Source: Bog-473 sp963764305 (GTDB taxonomy: Bacteria > Actinomycetota > Acidimicrobiia > Acidimicrobiales > RAAP-2). From it: a stretch of DNA of 64,000 nucleotides. This document shows positions 8,162-17,156 of the stretch, one piece after another (position 1 is the stretch's first letter; each line of letters begins with the position of its first letter). The stretch is taken from positions 682,001 to 746,000 of the forward strand of contig CAVXSD010000006.1 in assembly GCA_963764305.1 (NCBI GenBank). Direction: 5' to 3'. Below the pieces are notes generated by a model. It was not told where the DNA came from, searched no databases, and was given only the letters and a program-made list of their open reading frames with translations. The translations under genes and the position numbers were made by a program.

Positions 8162-8890
8162 GTGGCGGCGCGCCAACCGACGATCATCGCCACCTCCATC
8201 GGCTTCCAGACCGAGGGGCCCGATCCGGCGAACCTCAGGCCGGGCCCGTCGTACCGGCTGGCCGCCGAATTGGCCCGTGCGGGCGCGCACCCCCGCATCT
8301 GCATCATCGCCACGGCCGTCGGCGACGACTCGGCGCGGCTGGCGGCCGCGCACAACGCGTTCTCCAAGCTCGGGTTCATCAGCTCCCACCTCACCCTGTT
8401 CCCGATGCCCAACGTTCCCGACCTGCGCGCCCATCTCCTGGCCCAAGACGTCATCTGGGTGGGAGGAGGGAGCACCGCCAACCTGCTCGCCCTGTGGCGC
8501 CTGCACGGGCTCGACACGGTGCTGCGCGAGTGCTGGGAGGCTGGCGTCGTGCTGAAGGGGGTCTCCGCCGGCTCCCTGTGCTGGCACGTGGGCGGGACCA
8601 CCGATTCCTTCGGGCCCAGCCTCGTGCCCGTCACCAACGGCCTCGCCTTCCTGCCCTGGTCCAACAGCCCGCACCATGACGTGGAGGAGCAGCGGCGGCC
8701 GCTCATTCACCGCCTCATCGCCGACGGCACCCTGCCCGACGGCTACGCCACGGAGAACGGCACCGGCCTGGTCTTCTTGGGCACCCAGTTGCAGGACGCC
8801 TTCACCGAGGAGCCGGGCAAGCTGGCGTACTCGCTGACGAAGATGGGCAACGAGACGCGCGAGGTGGCGCTCGACACCCGCCTCCTGTGA
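8162..8890 (+). CDS. peptidase E-like protein (S51 family)
   Basis: This 242-residue protein has the S51 hallmarks: VIWVGGGSTANLLALWR (about residues 97-113) and the nucleophile elbow GVSAGSLCW (about residue 136), with Ser as nucleophile. Peptidase E cleaves Asp-X dipeptides; cyanophycinase is a relative. It uses a GTG start two bases after the stop of the dehydrogenase fragment. Its own stop overlaps the start of the ABC ATPase gene (GTGA), so the three genes form a translationally coupled unit. I see no signal peptide, so a cytoplasmic dipeptidase role is likely. Confidence 0.8.
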   Translation: MAARQPTIIATSIGFQTEGPDPANLRPGPSYRLAAELARAGAHPRICIIATAVGDDSARLAAAHNAFSKLGFISSHLTLFPMPNVPDLRAHLLAQDVIWVGGGSTANLLALWRLHGLDTVLRECWEAGVVLKGVSAGSLCWHVGGTTDSFGPSLVPVTNGLAFLPWSNSPHHDVEEQRRPLIHRLIADGTLPDGYATENGTGLVFLGTQLQDAFTEEPGKLAYSLTKMGNETREVALDTRLL

Positions 8891-9816
8891 CCAGCACCAC
8901 CGAGGGCGCAGGCTCCTCCGCGGGAGGACTGCTCGAGCTCGAGGGACTGTGCCGTCGCTTCGGGGCTCTGACGGCTCTCGACCACCTGACCTTCTCGGTG
9001 CCGAGCGGGCAGGTGGTGGGCTTCCTCGGCCCGAACGGCGCCGGCAAGACGACGACCATGCGGGCCGTGTTCGGCCTCACCGATCTCGACGCGGGGATCG
9101 TCCGCTGGAACGGGGAGCCGGTCGGGCAGGCGGATCGACGGCGCTTCGGGTACATGCCCGAGGAGCGCGGCCTCTACCCCGCCATGCAGGTGGGCGAGCA
9201 GCTCGAATACCTGGGACGGCTGCACGGCATGACACCGGCCGACGCCCGACGCGCCAGCGAAGGATGGCTCGAGCGCCTGGGTATCGCCGAGCGCGAGCAG
9301 GACAAGGTCGAGGAGCTCTCCCACGGCAACCAGCAACGTGTGCAGCTGGCCGCCGCCCTCCTGCACGGGCCCCAACTGCTGGTCCTCGACGAGCCGCTGG
9401 CCGGCCTCGACCCGAGCGGAATCGACGCCATCGGCCGTGTCCTGGTGGAGCAGGCCCGGTCTGGGTGCTGTGTCCTCTTCTCGAGCCACCAACTCGACCA
9501 GGTCGAGGACCTCTGTGAGTCGGTCGCCATCATCGACCACGGCCGCCTCGTGGTGGCCGGCCGGGTCGATGACCTGACCTCCAGCGGCCCGCGGCGCCTC
9601 GTGGTGCGCGTCGAGGGCGACCGTGACGGTGTGTGGGCGCGGGATCTCGCCGGGGTCAGCATCTCCGAGGTCGCCGGCGGCGAGGTCCGGCTGGTGCTCG
9701 ATGACGCCGCCGATAGCGATTCCGTGTTGCACGCGGCCACGGCTGCGGGCCGGCTGACCGAATTCGTGTTCGCCCGGCGCCGCCTGTCCGAGGTCTTCCG
9801 GGAGGCGCTGGCGTGA
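8887..9816 (+). CDS. ABC transporter ATP-binding protein (NatA-like)
   Basis: The 309-residue ATPase has Walker A GPNGAGKTTT (residues 48-57), a signature-like ELSHGNQQRVQLAAALL (about residue 142), Walker B LLVLDEPLAGLDPSG and a switch His in LFSSHQLDQVEDL. The C-terminal 80 residues fit the DUF4162 tail of NatA-like exporters. It starts with GTG overlapping the peptidase stop and ends overlapping the permease start, both by GTGA. With its partner it should export a substrate, possibly Na+ or a peptide or antibiotic. The signature has Gly-His in place of the usual S-x-G-Q order, but SHGNQQR is common in this subfamily. Confidence 0.92.
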   Translation: MTSTTEGAGSSAGGLLELEGLCRRFGALTALDHLTFSVPSGQVVGFLGPNGAGKTTTMRAVFGLTDLDAGIVRWNGEPVGQADRRRFGYMPEERGLYPAMQVGEQLEYLGRLHGMTPADARRASEGWLERLGIAEREQDKVEELSHGNQQRVQLAAALLHGPQLLVLDEPLAGLDPSGIDAIGRVLVEQARSGCCVLFSSHQLDQVEDLCESVAIIDHGRLVVAGRVDDLTSSGPRRLVVRVEGDRDGVWARDLAGVSISEVAGGEVRLVLDDAADSDSVLHAATAAGRLTEFVFARRRLSEVFREALA

Positions 9817-11117
9817 TGGCCGTCGTCATCGTCGTCTTGGCCGCGCTCGCGGTCGGCATCCGGCTGGTGCGGCGCGCCCGCCGGCGGCGAGGCGCGCCGG
9901 AGCGCACCTGGGCCCTTTCCCGACACGCACGGTGGCTGGGCGACTCCGGGCTCGTGGCCGCCCGCGAGATCCGTGAGCGGGTGCGTGGCCGCGTCTTCCG
10001 GGTGGGGACGCTGCTGATCCTGGCCGTTGTGGCGGGCGCCATCGTCATTCCCACGCTGATCCGCAGCACGCCCGAGCCCCAACGCATCGGGGTGGTCGGT
10101 GACCTCCCGGCCGCCTTGCGCTCGACCGTCGCCACCGCGGCCAAGAGCGTGGGTACCACCGTGCACTTCGTGGACGAGCCCGACGCCGCCGCCGCACGCA
10201 CGCAACTGCACGCCGGCCGGCTCGATCTCGTCCTCGTGAACGGTGAGGATCTCGTGGTGAACCAGCCCATCAGCACGACGGACACGTCCACCATGGCCCA
10301 ATTCGTGGCCGCCACCGCGCGCACGCTCGGGGTGGCCAAGGCGCTGGCCGACGCCCACCTGTCCCCGGTCCAGTCGTCGGCACTTGCGCATGCGAAGCCG
10401 CTCCACGTGCACAGCCTGCAACCGGGAAGCACGAAGTCGAAGGTGAACGCGACGGCAGTGATCGGGCTGATCCTCATCTTCCTCATGCTCACCCAGTACA
10501 ACACCTGGATCTTGATGGGCGTCATGGAGGAGAAGGCCAGCCGGGTCATCGAGGTGCTCCTCGCCGCCATCAAGCCCATCCAGCTCCTGAGCGGTAAGGT
10601 GCTCGGGATCGGCCTGGTGGCGTTCGGGCAGGCCGCCCTTGTCGTGGCCGTCGCCCTCGTGCTCGGCGCCGCCGTCGGCTCCGACCTCCTCCATGGCTCG
10701 GCGCCACTGGTCCTGGTGAGCACCTTGGTGTGGCTCGTGGTCGGCTACTCCTTCTATTGCTGGGTCTACGCGGCTGCCGGCTCCATGGCCGAGCGCCAGG
10801 ATCAGGTCCAGAGCCTGGCCCTCCCGCTCAGCCTTCCAATCCTCTTCGGCTACGTCATCGCCATCACGGCGGTCTCCTCGGGAGACGCGTCGCCGCTGCT
10901 CAAGGTGCTGGGGTACCTGCCCCCAACGGCGCCGTTCGCCATGCCGGTCCTTGTCGGGCTGTCCGCCGTTACCTGGTGGCAGTTCATGGCGTCCGCCGCC
11001 ATCAGCGTCGTCTGCACCGTCGGGGTGGCCCGCGTCGCCACCTCCGTCTACCGACGGGCCATCTTGCGCACGGGTCGGCGGGTCAGACTCCGCGAGGTGT
11101 TCGCCCGGACCGGGTGA
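9813..11117 (+). CDS. ABC-2 type permease (NatB-like)
   Basis: The 434-residue membrane protein has an N-terminal helix, a cytoplasmic basic stretch, a second helix (LLILAVVAGAIVIPTLI), a large extracytoplasmic domain of about 120 residues, then five helices from NATAVIGLILIFLMLTQYNT onward. A conserved cytoplasmic loop motif EEKASRVIEVLLAAIKPIQLL, typical of NatB/YhaP permeases, lies in the middle. GTG at 9813 or ATG at 9816 could start it; both overlap the ATPase gene. It pairs with the upstream ATPase as an exporter. Confidence 0.9.
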   Translation: MMAVVIVVLAALAVGIRLVRRARRRRGAPERTWALSRHARWLGDSGLVAAREIRERVRGRVFRVGTLLILAVVAGAIVIPTLIRSTPEPQRIGVVGDLPAALRSTVATAAKSVGTTVHFVDEPDAAAARTQLHAGRLDLVLVNGEDLVVNQPISTTDTSTMAQFVAATARTLGVAKALADAHLSPVQSSALAHAKPLHVHSLQPGSTKSKVNATAVIGLILIFLMLTQYNTWILMGVMEEKASRVIEVLLAAIKPIQLLSGKVLGIGLVAFGQAALVVAVALVLGAAVGSDLLHGSAPLVLVSTLVWLVVGYSFYCWVYAAAGSMAERQDQVQSLALPLSLPILFGYVIAITAVSSGDASPLLKVLGYLPPTAPFAMPVLVGLSAVTWWQFMASAAISVVCTVGVARVATSVYRRAILRTGRRVRLREVFARTG

Positions 11118-11126
11118 CCGCGGCGC

Positions 11127-12872
11127 TCAGACGGCGGCTCCGGCCCAGTCCGACCCGGCGTGCACGGTGTCCGTGTCGGTCCCCGAGCGCAGGATGCGCC
11201 CGGGGACGGCGCCGGTGAAGTCGCCCTCGCGGACGATCTCGGTGCCGTTGACCAGGACGTGCCCGACGCCCACCGCGTCGGCGTAGAGGCGGCTGGCGCC
11301 GCCCGGCAGGTCGTCGTGGGTCCGCACGGGACCGTGGCCGATGGCGGTCGGGTCGAAGACGACGACGTCGGCGAAGGCGCCGGGGACCAGGCGGCCGCGG
11401 TCGCGCAGCCCGTAGAGACGCGCCGGGACGTCGGTGAGGAGCCGCACTGCCTGCTCCCAGCTGAGCAGACCCCGCGCCCGTACCCCGTCTCCCAGCATGG
11501 AGGTCGAGTAGATCGCCCCGCACATGGTGTCGAGGTGCGCGCCGGCGTCGGAGCCCCCGACGATGGCGCGCGGGTCCTGCCAGGCCTGCGCCCGCAGCAC
11601 CCAGTCCTCTTCGGACTCACCGATGGGAGGTCGCAGTCCCGTGCGCAGGCCATCCGCCACCACGACGTCGAGGAGGGCGTCGAACGGCTCCAGGCCGCGC
11701 GATCGCGCCACCTCCCCCACACTCCGACCCTCGGCGTCGGCGTTCTCCGGGGCGAACGTCTCCTCGAATATCAGGCGGTCCCACACCGCCAGATGCCGCA
11801 GAATCCCGGCCTCGTCCGACTGCGCGCCGGCGTCGAGCCGGCGTCGTGTCGCCGGGTCCGACAGCGCCGCCATGCGCTCGGGCACGGGCAGCGCGAAGAC
11901 CTCGCGCCACCCGGGCAGGCCGTCGAGGATGGCGCCGTGCTCGAAGCTCAGGCGCAGCTGCATGGTGTGGGGCAGGGTCAGCGCCACGACGGTGGCTCCG
12001 CGGGCGGCAGCCGCCGTCCCCGCGGCCAGCTGGCTCCAGGCATTGTCGGGATTCATGGCCGAGACCCCGAGCACGTTCCAGTTGACCGGTCGATCCGCCA
12101 GCAGCGACATGGTGGAGAGGAAGTCGATGTCGTCCTCACTGAAGCCGTTGAGGCAGCCCGCCACGATGAGCTCGACCGTGGTGCCCTCGTGCCGGCGCAC
12201 CGCGGTGGCCAGGCGTTCCATCTCCTCCCGGCTCGCCGCCCGCGAAGGGACGGGCTGACCATCACCGTCGTTGTGCGTGTGGACTTGCGAGGTCGAGAAA
12301 CCGAGCGCCCCCTCCGCCAGCGCCGCGTGGAGCACCGCCTCCATGGCCTCGAGGTCCCGGGTGTCGGCACTGCCCCCGACGGCGCGGTCGCCCATGACGA
12401 GCCGGCGCAGCGTCGAGTGCCCGACGAGGAAGCCGGCGTTCACGGCGATGCGGCCGTCCAGGCGGCCGATCCACTCGCCGAACGAGCCCCAGTCCCAGGG
12501 CAGGCCTGCGCGCAGCGCGGCCAGGGGCATGCCCTCGACCCGCGCCATCATCCGCGCGATGTAGTCGACGTGCTCCGGCGCCATTGGCGCGAGCGAGAAG
12601 CCACAATTGCCGCCGAGCACCGTGGTCACGCCGTGGAGCGGAGAGGGGCTTGCGTTGGGGTCCCAGAAGAGCTGGGCGTCGTAGTGCGTGTGCAGGTCGA
12701 CGAAGCCGGGGGTGACGAGCATTCCCGTGGCGTCGATCACGGTGTCCGCGCCGGCGCTGTCGGCACCGGACCCGATGCCGACAATCCGCTCACCGTCGAT
12801 CACGACGTCGGCTCGGACCGGCGGCTCACCCGTGCCGTCGACCAGCGTCCCACCGCGGACCGCAACCGTCAT
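11127..12872 (-). CDS. N-acyl-D-amino-acid deacylase-like amidohydrolase
   Basis: At 581 residues this is an Amidohydrolase_3/D-aminoacylase family enzyme. The N-terminal beta-sandwich opens with VRGGTLVDGTGEPPVRADV, and the metal-binding HxH is in PGFVDLHTHYDAQLFWDP. The GGNCGFSLAPM segment holds the Cys ligand of the D-aminoacylases, and the late GGSDAGAHLD motif carries the Asp. A paralog is at 17157-18866. The start overlaps the aldehyde dehydrogenase stop by ATGA, so the two are co-translated from the promoter at about 14362-14405. The true substrate in a catabolic cluster may be a cyclic amide or lactam and not a D-amino acid. Confidence 0.85.
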   Translation of the reverse strand: MTVAVRGGTLVDGTGEPPVRADVVIDGERIVGIGSGADSAGADTVIDATGMLVTPGFVDLHTHYDAQLFWDPNASPSPLHGVTTVLGGNCGFSLAPMAPEHVDYIARMMARVEGMPLAALRAGLPWDWGSFGEWIGRLDGRIAVNAGFLVGHSTLRRLVMGDRAVGGSADTRDLEAMEAVLHAALAEGALGFSTSQVHTHNDGDGQPVPSRAASREEMERLATAVRRHEGTTVELIVAGCLNGFSEDDIDFLSTMSLLADRPVNWNVLGVSAMNPDNAWSQLAAGTAAAARGATVVALTLPHTMQLRLSFEHGAILDGLPGWREVFALPVPERMAALSDPATRRRLDAGAQSDEAGILRHLAVWDRLIFEETFAPENADAEGRSVGEVARSRGLEPFDALLDVVVADGLRTGLRPPIGESEEDWVLRAQAWQDPRAIVGGSDAGAHLDTMCGAIYSTSMLGDGVRARGLLSWEQAVRLLTDVPARLYGLRDRGRLVPGAFADVVVFDPTAIGHGPVRTHDDLPGGASRLYADAVGVGHVLVNGTEIVREGDFTGAVPGRILRSGTDTDTVHAGSDWAGAAV

Positions 12873-14362
12873 GACAGTCCCTCCTGTTCCGCCGGCCGCG
12901 GCCGGCGCACCCTCACCCGCTGGCGGGCGAAGGCCTGCATGCCCTCGGTCCCCAGCTCAACACCGAAGCCGGATTGCTTCCACCCGCCCATCGGCGCGTA
13001 CATGTCGATTGCCGACAGGCCGTGAGCATTGACGAACACCGTCCCGGCCGACAAGTGCGACGCCACGTCGGCCGCCAGCGCGTCGTCGTTGCTCCAGACC
13101 GAGGCGCAGAGTCCGAACGCGGTGTCGTTGGCGGCGTCGACCGCCTCGTCGATGTCGTCGTAGGGGATCACGGGGAGGGCGGGCGCGAATTGCTCCTGGC
13201 GCACGATGCCTGCGTCACGGGACGGTGCCACCACCAACGCCGGAGACACGAAGTAGCCACCCGATCCCGCGTCCTCGTCGCGCACCCGGCCCGGCCGGAC
13301 GACCACGGCTCCGGCTGCGGCGGCCTCCGACAGCAGCCCCTCGACCCGGTCGCGTGCGCTCGCGGTGTGCACCGGACCCATGGTCACGCCTTCAGCCAGT
13401 CCGTCGCCGACCAGCTCGGCGGCCAGTCGGTGGGCCAGCGCGTCCACCGTCTCGTCCAGTCGGTCCCGGTGCACGTAGAGCCGCTTGATGGCCATGCAGA
13501 CCTGTCCGCTGGTGACGAAGGCCGCCTCCACGATGCGCTCGGCCAGGCTGGCGTCGCCCACTACGTCGGGAGCCAGGATGGCGGCGTCGTTCCCTCCGAG
13601 CTCGAGCACCACCGGCCGGGTCGTGGCGGCAGCGGCGGCCATGACGGCCTGGCCGGTGCCCACGCCACCGGTGAAGGAGACCATGTCGACGTCGGGATGG
13701 CCAACCAACGCCGCACCGAGCGCGGCCTCGGGCCCGTTCACGACATTGAGCACACCGGGCGGCAGCATCTCGGCCATGGCCGACGCCACGAGGAGCACGG
13801 TGCCCGGACAGGTCGGTGGCGCCTTCACCACGACCGTGTCCCCGGCCAGCAACGCGGGCAGCACCTTGTTGCCCATGACCGACACCGGCCAATTGAAGGG
13901 CAGCACGGCGGCCACGACGCCGTGCGGCACCCACTCGATGCGCGTGGCCCCGCCTGCGAGGTCACGGGGTGCCAGCGCCTGCGCGACCAGTGGCGCGAAG
14001 GCCGACGCCATGCCGCCCATGGTCGCGGTGTCGAAGATGGCCTCCAGGTGCGTCTTGCCGTGCTCGCGGGTGAGCAGCCGGGCCAGGTCCCGAGTTTCGA
14101 CGGCGGCCACGCCCGCCTCGGCTGCCGCGACGACACGAACGGCGCGGTCTTCCACCTCCAGCGCGGACCAGGCTCGCTGCGATCGGCGGGCGGCGGCCAC
14201 CGCCAGGTCGAGCTGTGCCGGCGACGTGGACGGGGCGTCGAACACGACCTGGGCCGGGCGGGCCGGGTTGGTCACCGGGTAGGTGCCCGCAGCCCCGGGC
14301 ACGACAGTGCCGTCGATGAGCAGGCCGACCCCGGTGATGACGTCCTCGACACGTGTGGTCAT
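12869..14362 (-). CDS. aldehyde dehydrogenase family protein
   Basis: The 497-residue protein has the NAD(P)+ aldehyde dehydrogenase fold: PFNWPVSVMGNKVLPALLAG (cofactor-binding Asn), the general-base Glu in VVLELGGNDAAIL and the catalytic Cys in TSGQVCMAIKRLYV. The C-terminus keeps SGFGVELGTEGMQAF. I chose ATG 14362 (MTTRVEDV) because GGGGGAG precedes it. The longer frame would run across the divergent promoter and its palindrome. It oxidises an aldehyde to an acid, and is coupled to the downstream amidohydrolase. Confidence 0.92.
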   Translation of the reverse strand: MTTRVEDVITGVGLLIDGTVVPGAAGTYPVTNPARPAQVVFDAPSTSPAQLDLAVAAARRSQRAWSALEVEDRAVRVVAAAEAGVAAVETRDLARLLTREHGKTHLEAIFDTATMGGMASAFAPLVAQALAPRDLAGGATRIEWVPHGVVAAVLPFNWPVSVMGNKVLPALLAGDTVVVKAPPTCPGTVLLVASAMAEMLPPGVLNVVNGPEAALGAALVGHPDVDMVSFTGGVGTGQAVMAAAAATTRPVVLELGGNDAAILAPDVVGDASLAERIVEAAFVTSGQVCMAIKRLYVHRDRLDETVDALAHRLAAELVGDGLAEGVTMGPVHTASARDRVEGLLSEAAAAGAVVVRPGRVRDEDAGSGGYFVSPALVVAPSRDAGIVRQEQFAPALPVIPYDDIDEAVDAANDTAFGLCASVWSNDDALAADVASHLSAGTVFVNAHGLSAIDMYAPMGGWKQSGFGVELGTEGMQAFARQRVRVRRPRPAEQEGLS

Positions 14363-14391
14363 GCGCTCTCCCCCGGGCCTGACGACTTTGC

Positions 14392-14405
14392 TGACGATAG
14401 TGTCA
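14392..14405. promoter_or_regulatory. palindromic operator TGAC-N6-GTCA, site 1
   Basis: TGACGATAGTGTCA lies between divergent genes, 30 bp before the aldehyde dehydrogenase start and 7 bp before the amidohydrolase ATG at 14413. The short distance to 14413 suggests the GTG at 14482 may be the true start there. It is one of ten matching sites. Confidence 0.6.
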
Positions 14406-14412
14406 CCTTCCC

Positions 14413-15645
14413 ATGGGAGCCGTCGAGACAGGACCCGCACCCGGGCGCGCCACGCTGCTGCCGGACCCCGAACCCAGGGCTGTGCTCGTCCCCGTGATCT
14501 CGGTCGACGACCACCTGATTGAGCCGCCCGACCTCTTCGAGCATCGCCTGCCCGCCGCGCTCGCCGACGGGGCACCACGCGTGGTCGAGCAGGACGACGG
14601 GACCCAGAGCTGGGTCTTCGAGGGCAACCACTACCCCAACGTCGGGCTCAATGCCGTGGTGGGCCGGCCGCGTGACGAGTGGAGCATGGAGCCGGCACGC
14701 TTCGACGAGATGCGCCCGGGCTGCTTCGACATCGAGGCCCGCGTGCTCGACATGGACCTGGCCGGCATCTGGGCCTCCCTGTGCTTCCCGTCGCTCGTGT
14801 CGGGATTCTGCGGCGCGGTCTACTCGCGGGCGCAGGACCGCGACCTCGGGTTGGCCTGCCTGCGCGCCTTCAACGACTGGCACCTGGAGGTGTGGGCGGG
14901 CAGTCACCCCGACCGCATCATCCCGCTCCAGCTCCCCTGGCTGGCCGACGTGGAGATCGCCGCCGCCGAGGTGCGGGCCAACGCCTCCCGTGGCTTCAAG
15001 GCCGTCAGCTTCCCCGAGTTCCCGGCCCAGCTGCGGTTGCCCTCGATCTTCAGCGGCCTCTGGGACCCCTTCTTCGCCGCCTGCGCGGAGACCGCCACGG
15101 TGGTGTGCCTGCACACCGGCGCGTCAGGTTGGGCGCCGCTCCCCTCGCCCGACCCCCCCTTCGAGCTCCTCCCCACCGTCTTCCCGGTCAACGCCCTCCT
15201 GGCCGCCGGTGAGTGGCTGTGGTCGGGCGTGCCGCTGCGGTTCCCCGAACTGCGGGTCGCCATGTCGGAGGGTGGCATCGGCTGGGTGCCCATGCTGATG
15301 GACCGGGCCGATTACGTCCTCGGGCACTCGGCGTCGGGGACCGAGAGCACCGCCTGGCCCTCGGAGCTCTTGCCGAGCGAAGTGCTCCGCCGCAACTTCT
15401 GGTTCTGCTCCATCGACGACCCTTCCGCCGTCGCACAGCGCCACGTGATCGGGGTCGACCACATCATGGTGGAGAGCGACTACCCGCACGCCGACTCGTC
15501 GTGGCCGGACACCCAGCGGGTGATGGCGGACACGTGGGGCGCCCTCCCCGACCATGAACTGCGGGCGGTGGCCGGGGGCAACGCAAGCCGACTTTTCCGT
15601 CACCCGCTCCCGCCCGCGGACGACTGGCGGATGGAATCGCGGTAA
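14413..15645 (+). CDS. Amidohydrolase_2 family metal-dependent hydrolase
   Basis: A 410-residue TIM-barrel hydrolase of the ACMSD/isoprenoid-degradation type. The N-terminal ISVDDHLIEPPDLF replaces the classical DxHxH, followed by GNHYPNVGLNAVVGRP and RAFNDWHLEVWAG. Later come VVCLHTGASGWAP (His ligand), the glycine-rich MSEGGIGWVPMLMDR and the C-terminal MVESDYPHADSSWPDT with the metal Asp and His. A close paralog sits at 57663-58952. The paralog's N-terminus begins about 20 residues before VDDH, which would favour the GTG at 14482 here. Such enzymes decarboxylate or hydrolyse ring intermediates; the substrate is unknown. It is three bases from the next gene. Confidence 0.85.
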   Translation: MGAVETGPAPGRATLLPDPEPRAVLVPVISVDDHLIEPPDLFEHRLPAALADGAPRVVEQDDGTQSWVFEGNHYPNVGLNAVVGRPRDEWSMEPARFDEMRPGCFDIEARVLDMDLAGIWASLCFPSLVSGFCGAVYSRAQDRDLGLACLRAFNDWHLEVWAGSHPDRIIPLQLPWLADVEIAAAEVRANASRGFKAVSFPEFPAQLRLPSIFSGLWDPFFAACAETATVVCLHTGASGWAPLPSPDPPFELLPTVFPVNALLAAGEWLWSGVPLRFPELRVAMSEGGIGWVPMLMDRADYVLGHSASGTESTAWPSELLPSEVLRRNFWFCSIDDPSAVAQRHVIGVDHIMVESDYPHADSSWPDTQRVMADTWGALPDHELRAVAGGNASRLFRHPLPPADDWRMESR

Positions 15646-15647
15646 CC

Positions 15648-17132
15648 GTGCCCGGTCCGCAACCGCTCCCACCGCGCGCCGGGCCGGTCGTCGACGCCGA
15701 CGGCCACGTGGTCGAACCAGAGTCCGCCTGGTCCCACCTGCCCGCCCCGTACCGGCCCCGCATCAGCCGCGACCGCCACGGCTACGAGCACGTCGTCGTC
15801 GGTGACACCGAGATCTTGGCCGTCCCGCTCGGGAATCTGGCCCGCCCGGGCTCCGCTTTCGACGACCCCACGACCTTCCGCCCCCTGGCCGAGGCGCTCC
15901 CCGGCGGATCGGACCCCGTCGCCCGCCTGCAGGACATGGACCGCGAGGGCATCGACCAGGCCGTCCTGTACCCCACCATCGGGCTCTATTTCTCGGTTGT
16001 GGAGGACCCGGCCACCGCGGTCGCCCTGGCCGCCGCGTACAACGACTGGCTGGCCGGCTATTGCGCAGCCGATCCGCGCCGGCTCTTCGGGGTGGCCCTG
16101 CTGCCGCTGCAGGACCCGGCGGCCGCGGCCGGCGCGCTCCGCCACGCCGTGACCGATCTCGGCTTCGTCGCCGGCTTCGTCCGGCCCAACCCTTGCCTGG
16201 GCCGCTCGCTGCCCGACCGGGCCTACGACGTGGTGTGGGAGGCGGCCGAGGAGCTCGATGTGCCCGTCGGCATCCACGAGGGCAGCTCGGTCATCGTGCC
16301 GACACTCGGGTCGGACCGCCCCTTCAATCCGCTCGTGCTGCACGCGGTGTCGCACTCGTTCGAACAGATGCTCGCCTGCGCACAGCTCATCGCCTTCGGT
16401 GCACTGGAGCGGCACCCGGGCCTGCGCCTGCTCTTCTTGGAGTCCTCCGGCGGCTGGGCCCCGTTCTGGCTCGAACGTCTGGACGGGCAGGCGACATCCT
16501 TCGCCGGCTTCTGCCCCGACATGGCGCTGCGGCCCTCGGAGTACTTCGCCCGGCAGTGCGCCATCAGCTTCGAGGTGGACGAACGCACCCTGCCCGCGCT
16601 GGCGCAGTTCGTGGGCGAAGGGCGCATCGTCTGGGGCAGCGACTACCCCCACCACGACGCCACCTTTCCCGGCGCAGTCGATGCAATCCGCGCCACCGTC
16701 GCCCCCTGCTCGACCGCGACCCAGGCCAAGGTGCTGGGCGTGAATGCCCGGAGGATCTACCGCCTCCCGGCGCGCCACACCGGCCCGGCGGCCCTCATCG
16801 GCGACTACTTCACCGCCGTCACCGCGCAGGAGCCCGAGCTGGTACGCGGGGTGTTCGCGGCCGACGCCATCGTCGACGTCGACGGCGACGTGCGGCGCGG
16901 GCACGAGGACATCCTGCACTATTACACCGACCACACCTTCGTCTTCGAGGACTTCCGCCCCGATGCCGGCCCGTTGCGGGTGGACGGCACGACCGTCACC
17001 GTGGACATCGACGTGCACCTCGGCGGAGCCGACCGATCGGTGCGCGACGTCTTCGAGACCGACGGGGACCGCATCACCTCGCTGCAGGTGCGCGGGTTCG
17101 CCGACGTGCTGCGTGCCGCCGCAGCGCGCTGA
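15648..17132 (+). CDS. Amidohydrolase_2 fused to an NTF2/SnoaL-like domain
   Basis: This 494-residue protein starts with a GTG two bases after the preceding stop. Residues 1 to about 370 are an Amidohydrolase_2 barrel: VVDADGHVVEPESAW, LAAAYNDWLAGYCAADPRRL, VPVGIHEGSS (His), LFLESSGGWAPFWLERLD and the metal motif IVWGSDYPHHDATFPG, ending ARRIYRLP. From about 380 a second domain begins (ALIGDYFTAVTAQEPELVRG, VFAADAIVDVDGDVRRGHED, ILHYYTDHTF), with the cone-shaped SnoaL/NTF2-like pattern of a helix pair, a D-A-x-(V/W)-D strand and a GH-x-x-I step. The fusion is unusual. The two activities may act on successive intermediates, or the second domain may bind substrate. Confidence 0.85.
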   Translation: MPGPQPLPPRAGPVVDADGHVVEPESAWSHLPAPYRPRISRDRHGYEHVVVGDTEILAVPLGNLARPGSAFDDPTTFRPLAEALPGGSDPVARLQDMDREGIDQAVLYPTIGLYFSVVEDPATAVALAAAYNDWLAGYCAADPRRLFGVALLPLQDPAAAAGALRHAVTDLGFVAGFVRPNPCLGRSLPDRAYDVVWEAAEELDVPVGIHEGSSVIVPTLGSDRPFNPLVLHAVSHSFEQMLACAQLIAFGALERHPGLRLLFLESSGGWAPFWLERLDGQATSFAGFCPDMALRPSEYFARQCAISFEVDERTLPALAQFVGEGRIVWGSDYPHHDATFPGAVDAIRATVAPCSTATQAKVLGVNARRIYRLPARHTGPAALIGDYFTAVTAQEPELVRGVFAADAIVDVDGDVRRGHEDILHYYTDHTFVFEDFRPDAGPLRVDGTTVTVDIDVHLGGADRSVRDVFETDGDRITSLQVRGFADVLRAAAAR

Positions 17133-17156
17133 CGACGCCGCCTGAGCCGGCCCGGA

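Noticed and set aside
9174..10694. A 506-codon minus-strand frame
   Set aside because: It is antisense to the ABC transporter genes, which have clear motifs; its own composition is the His/Gly/Arg-rich pattern of GC-rich shadows.
11160..13025. A 621-codon plus-strand frame
   Set aside because: It is antisense to the D-aminoacylase-like gene with all metal motifs on the other strand.
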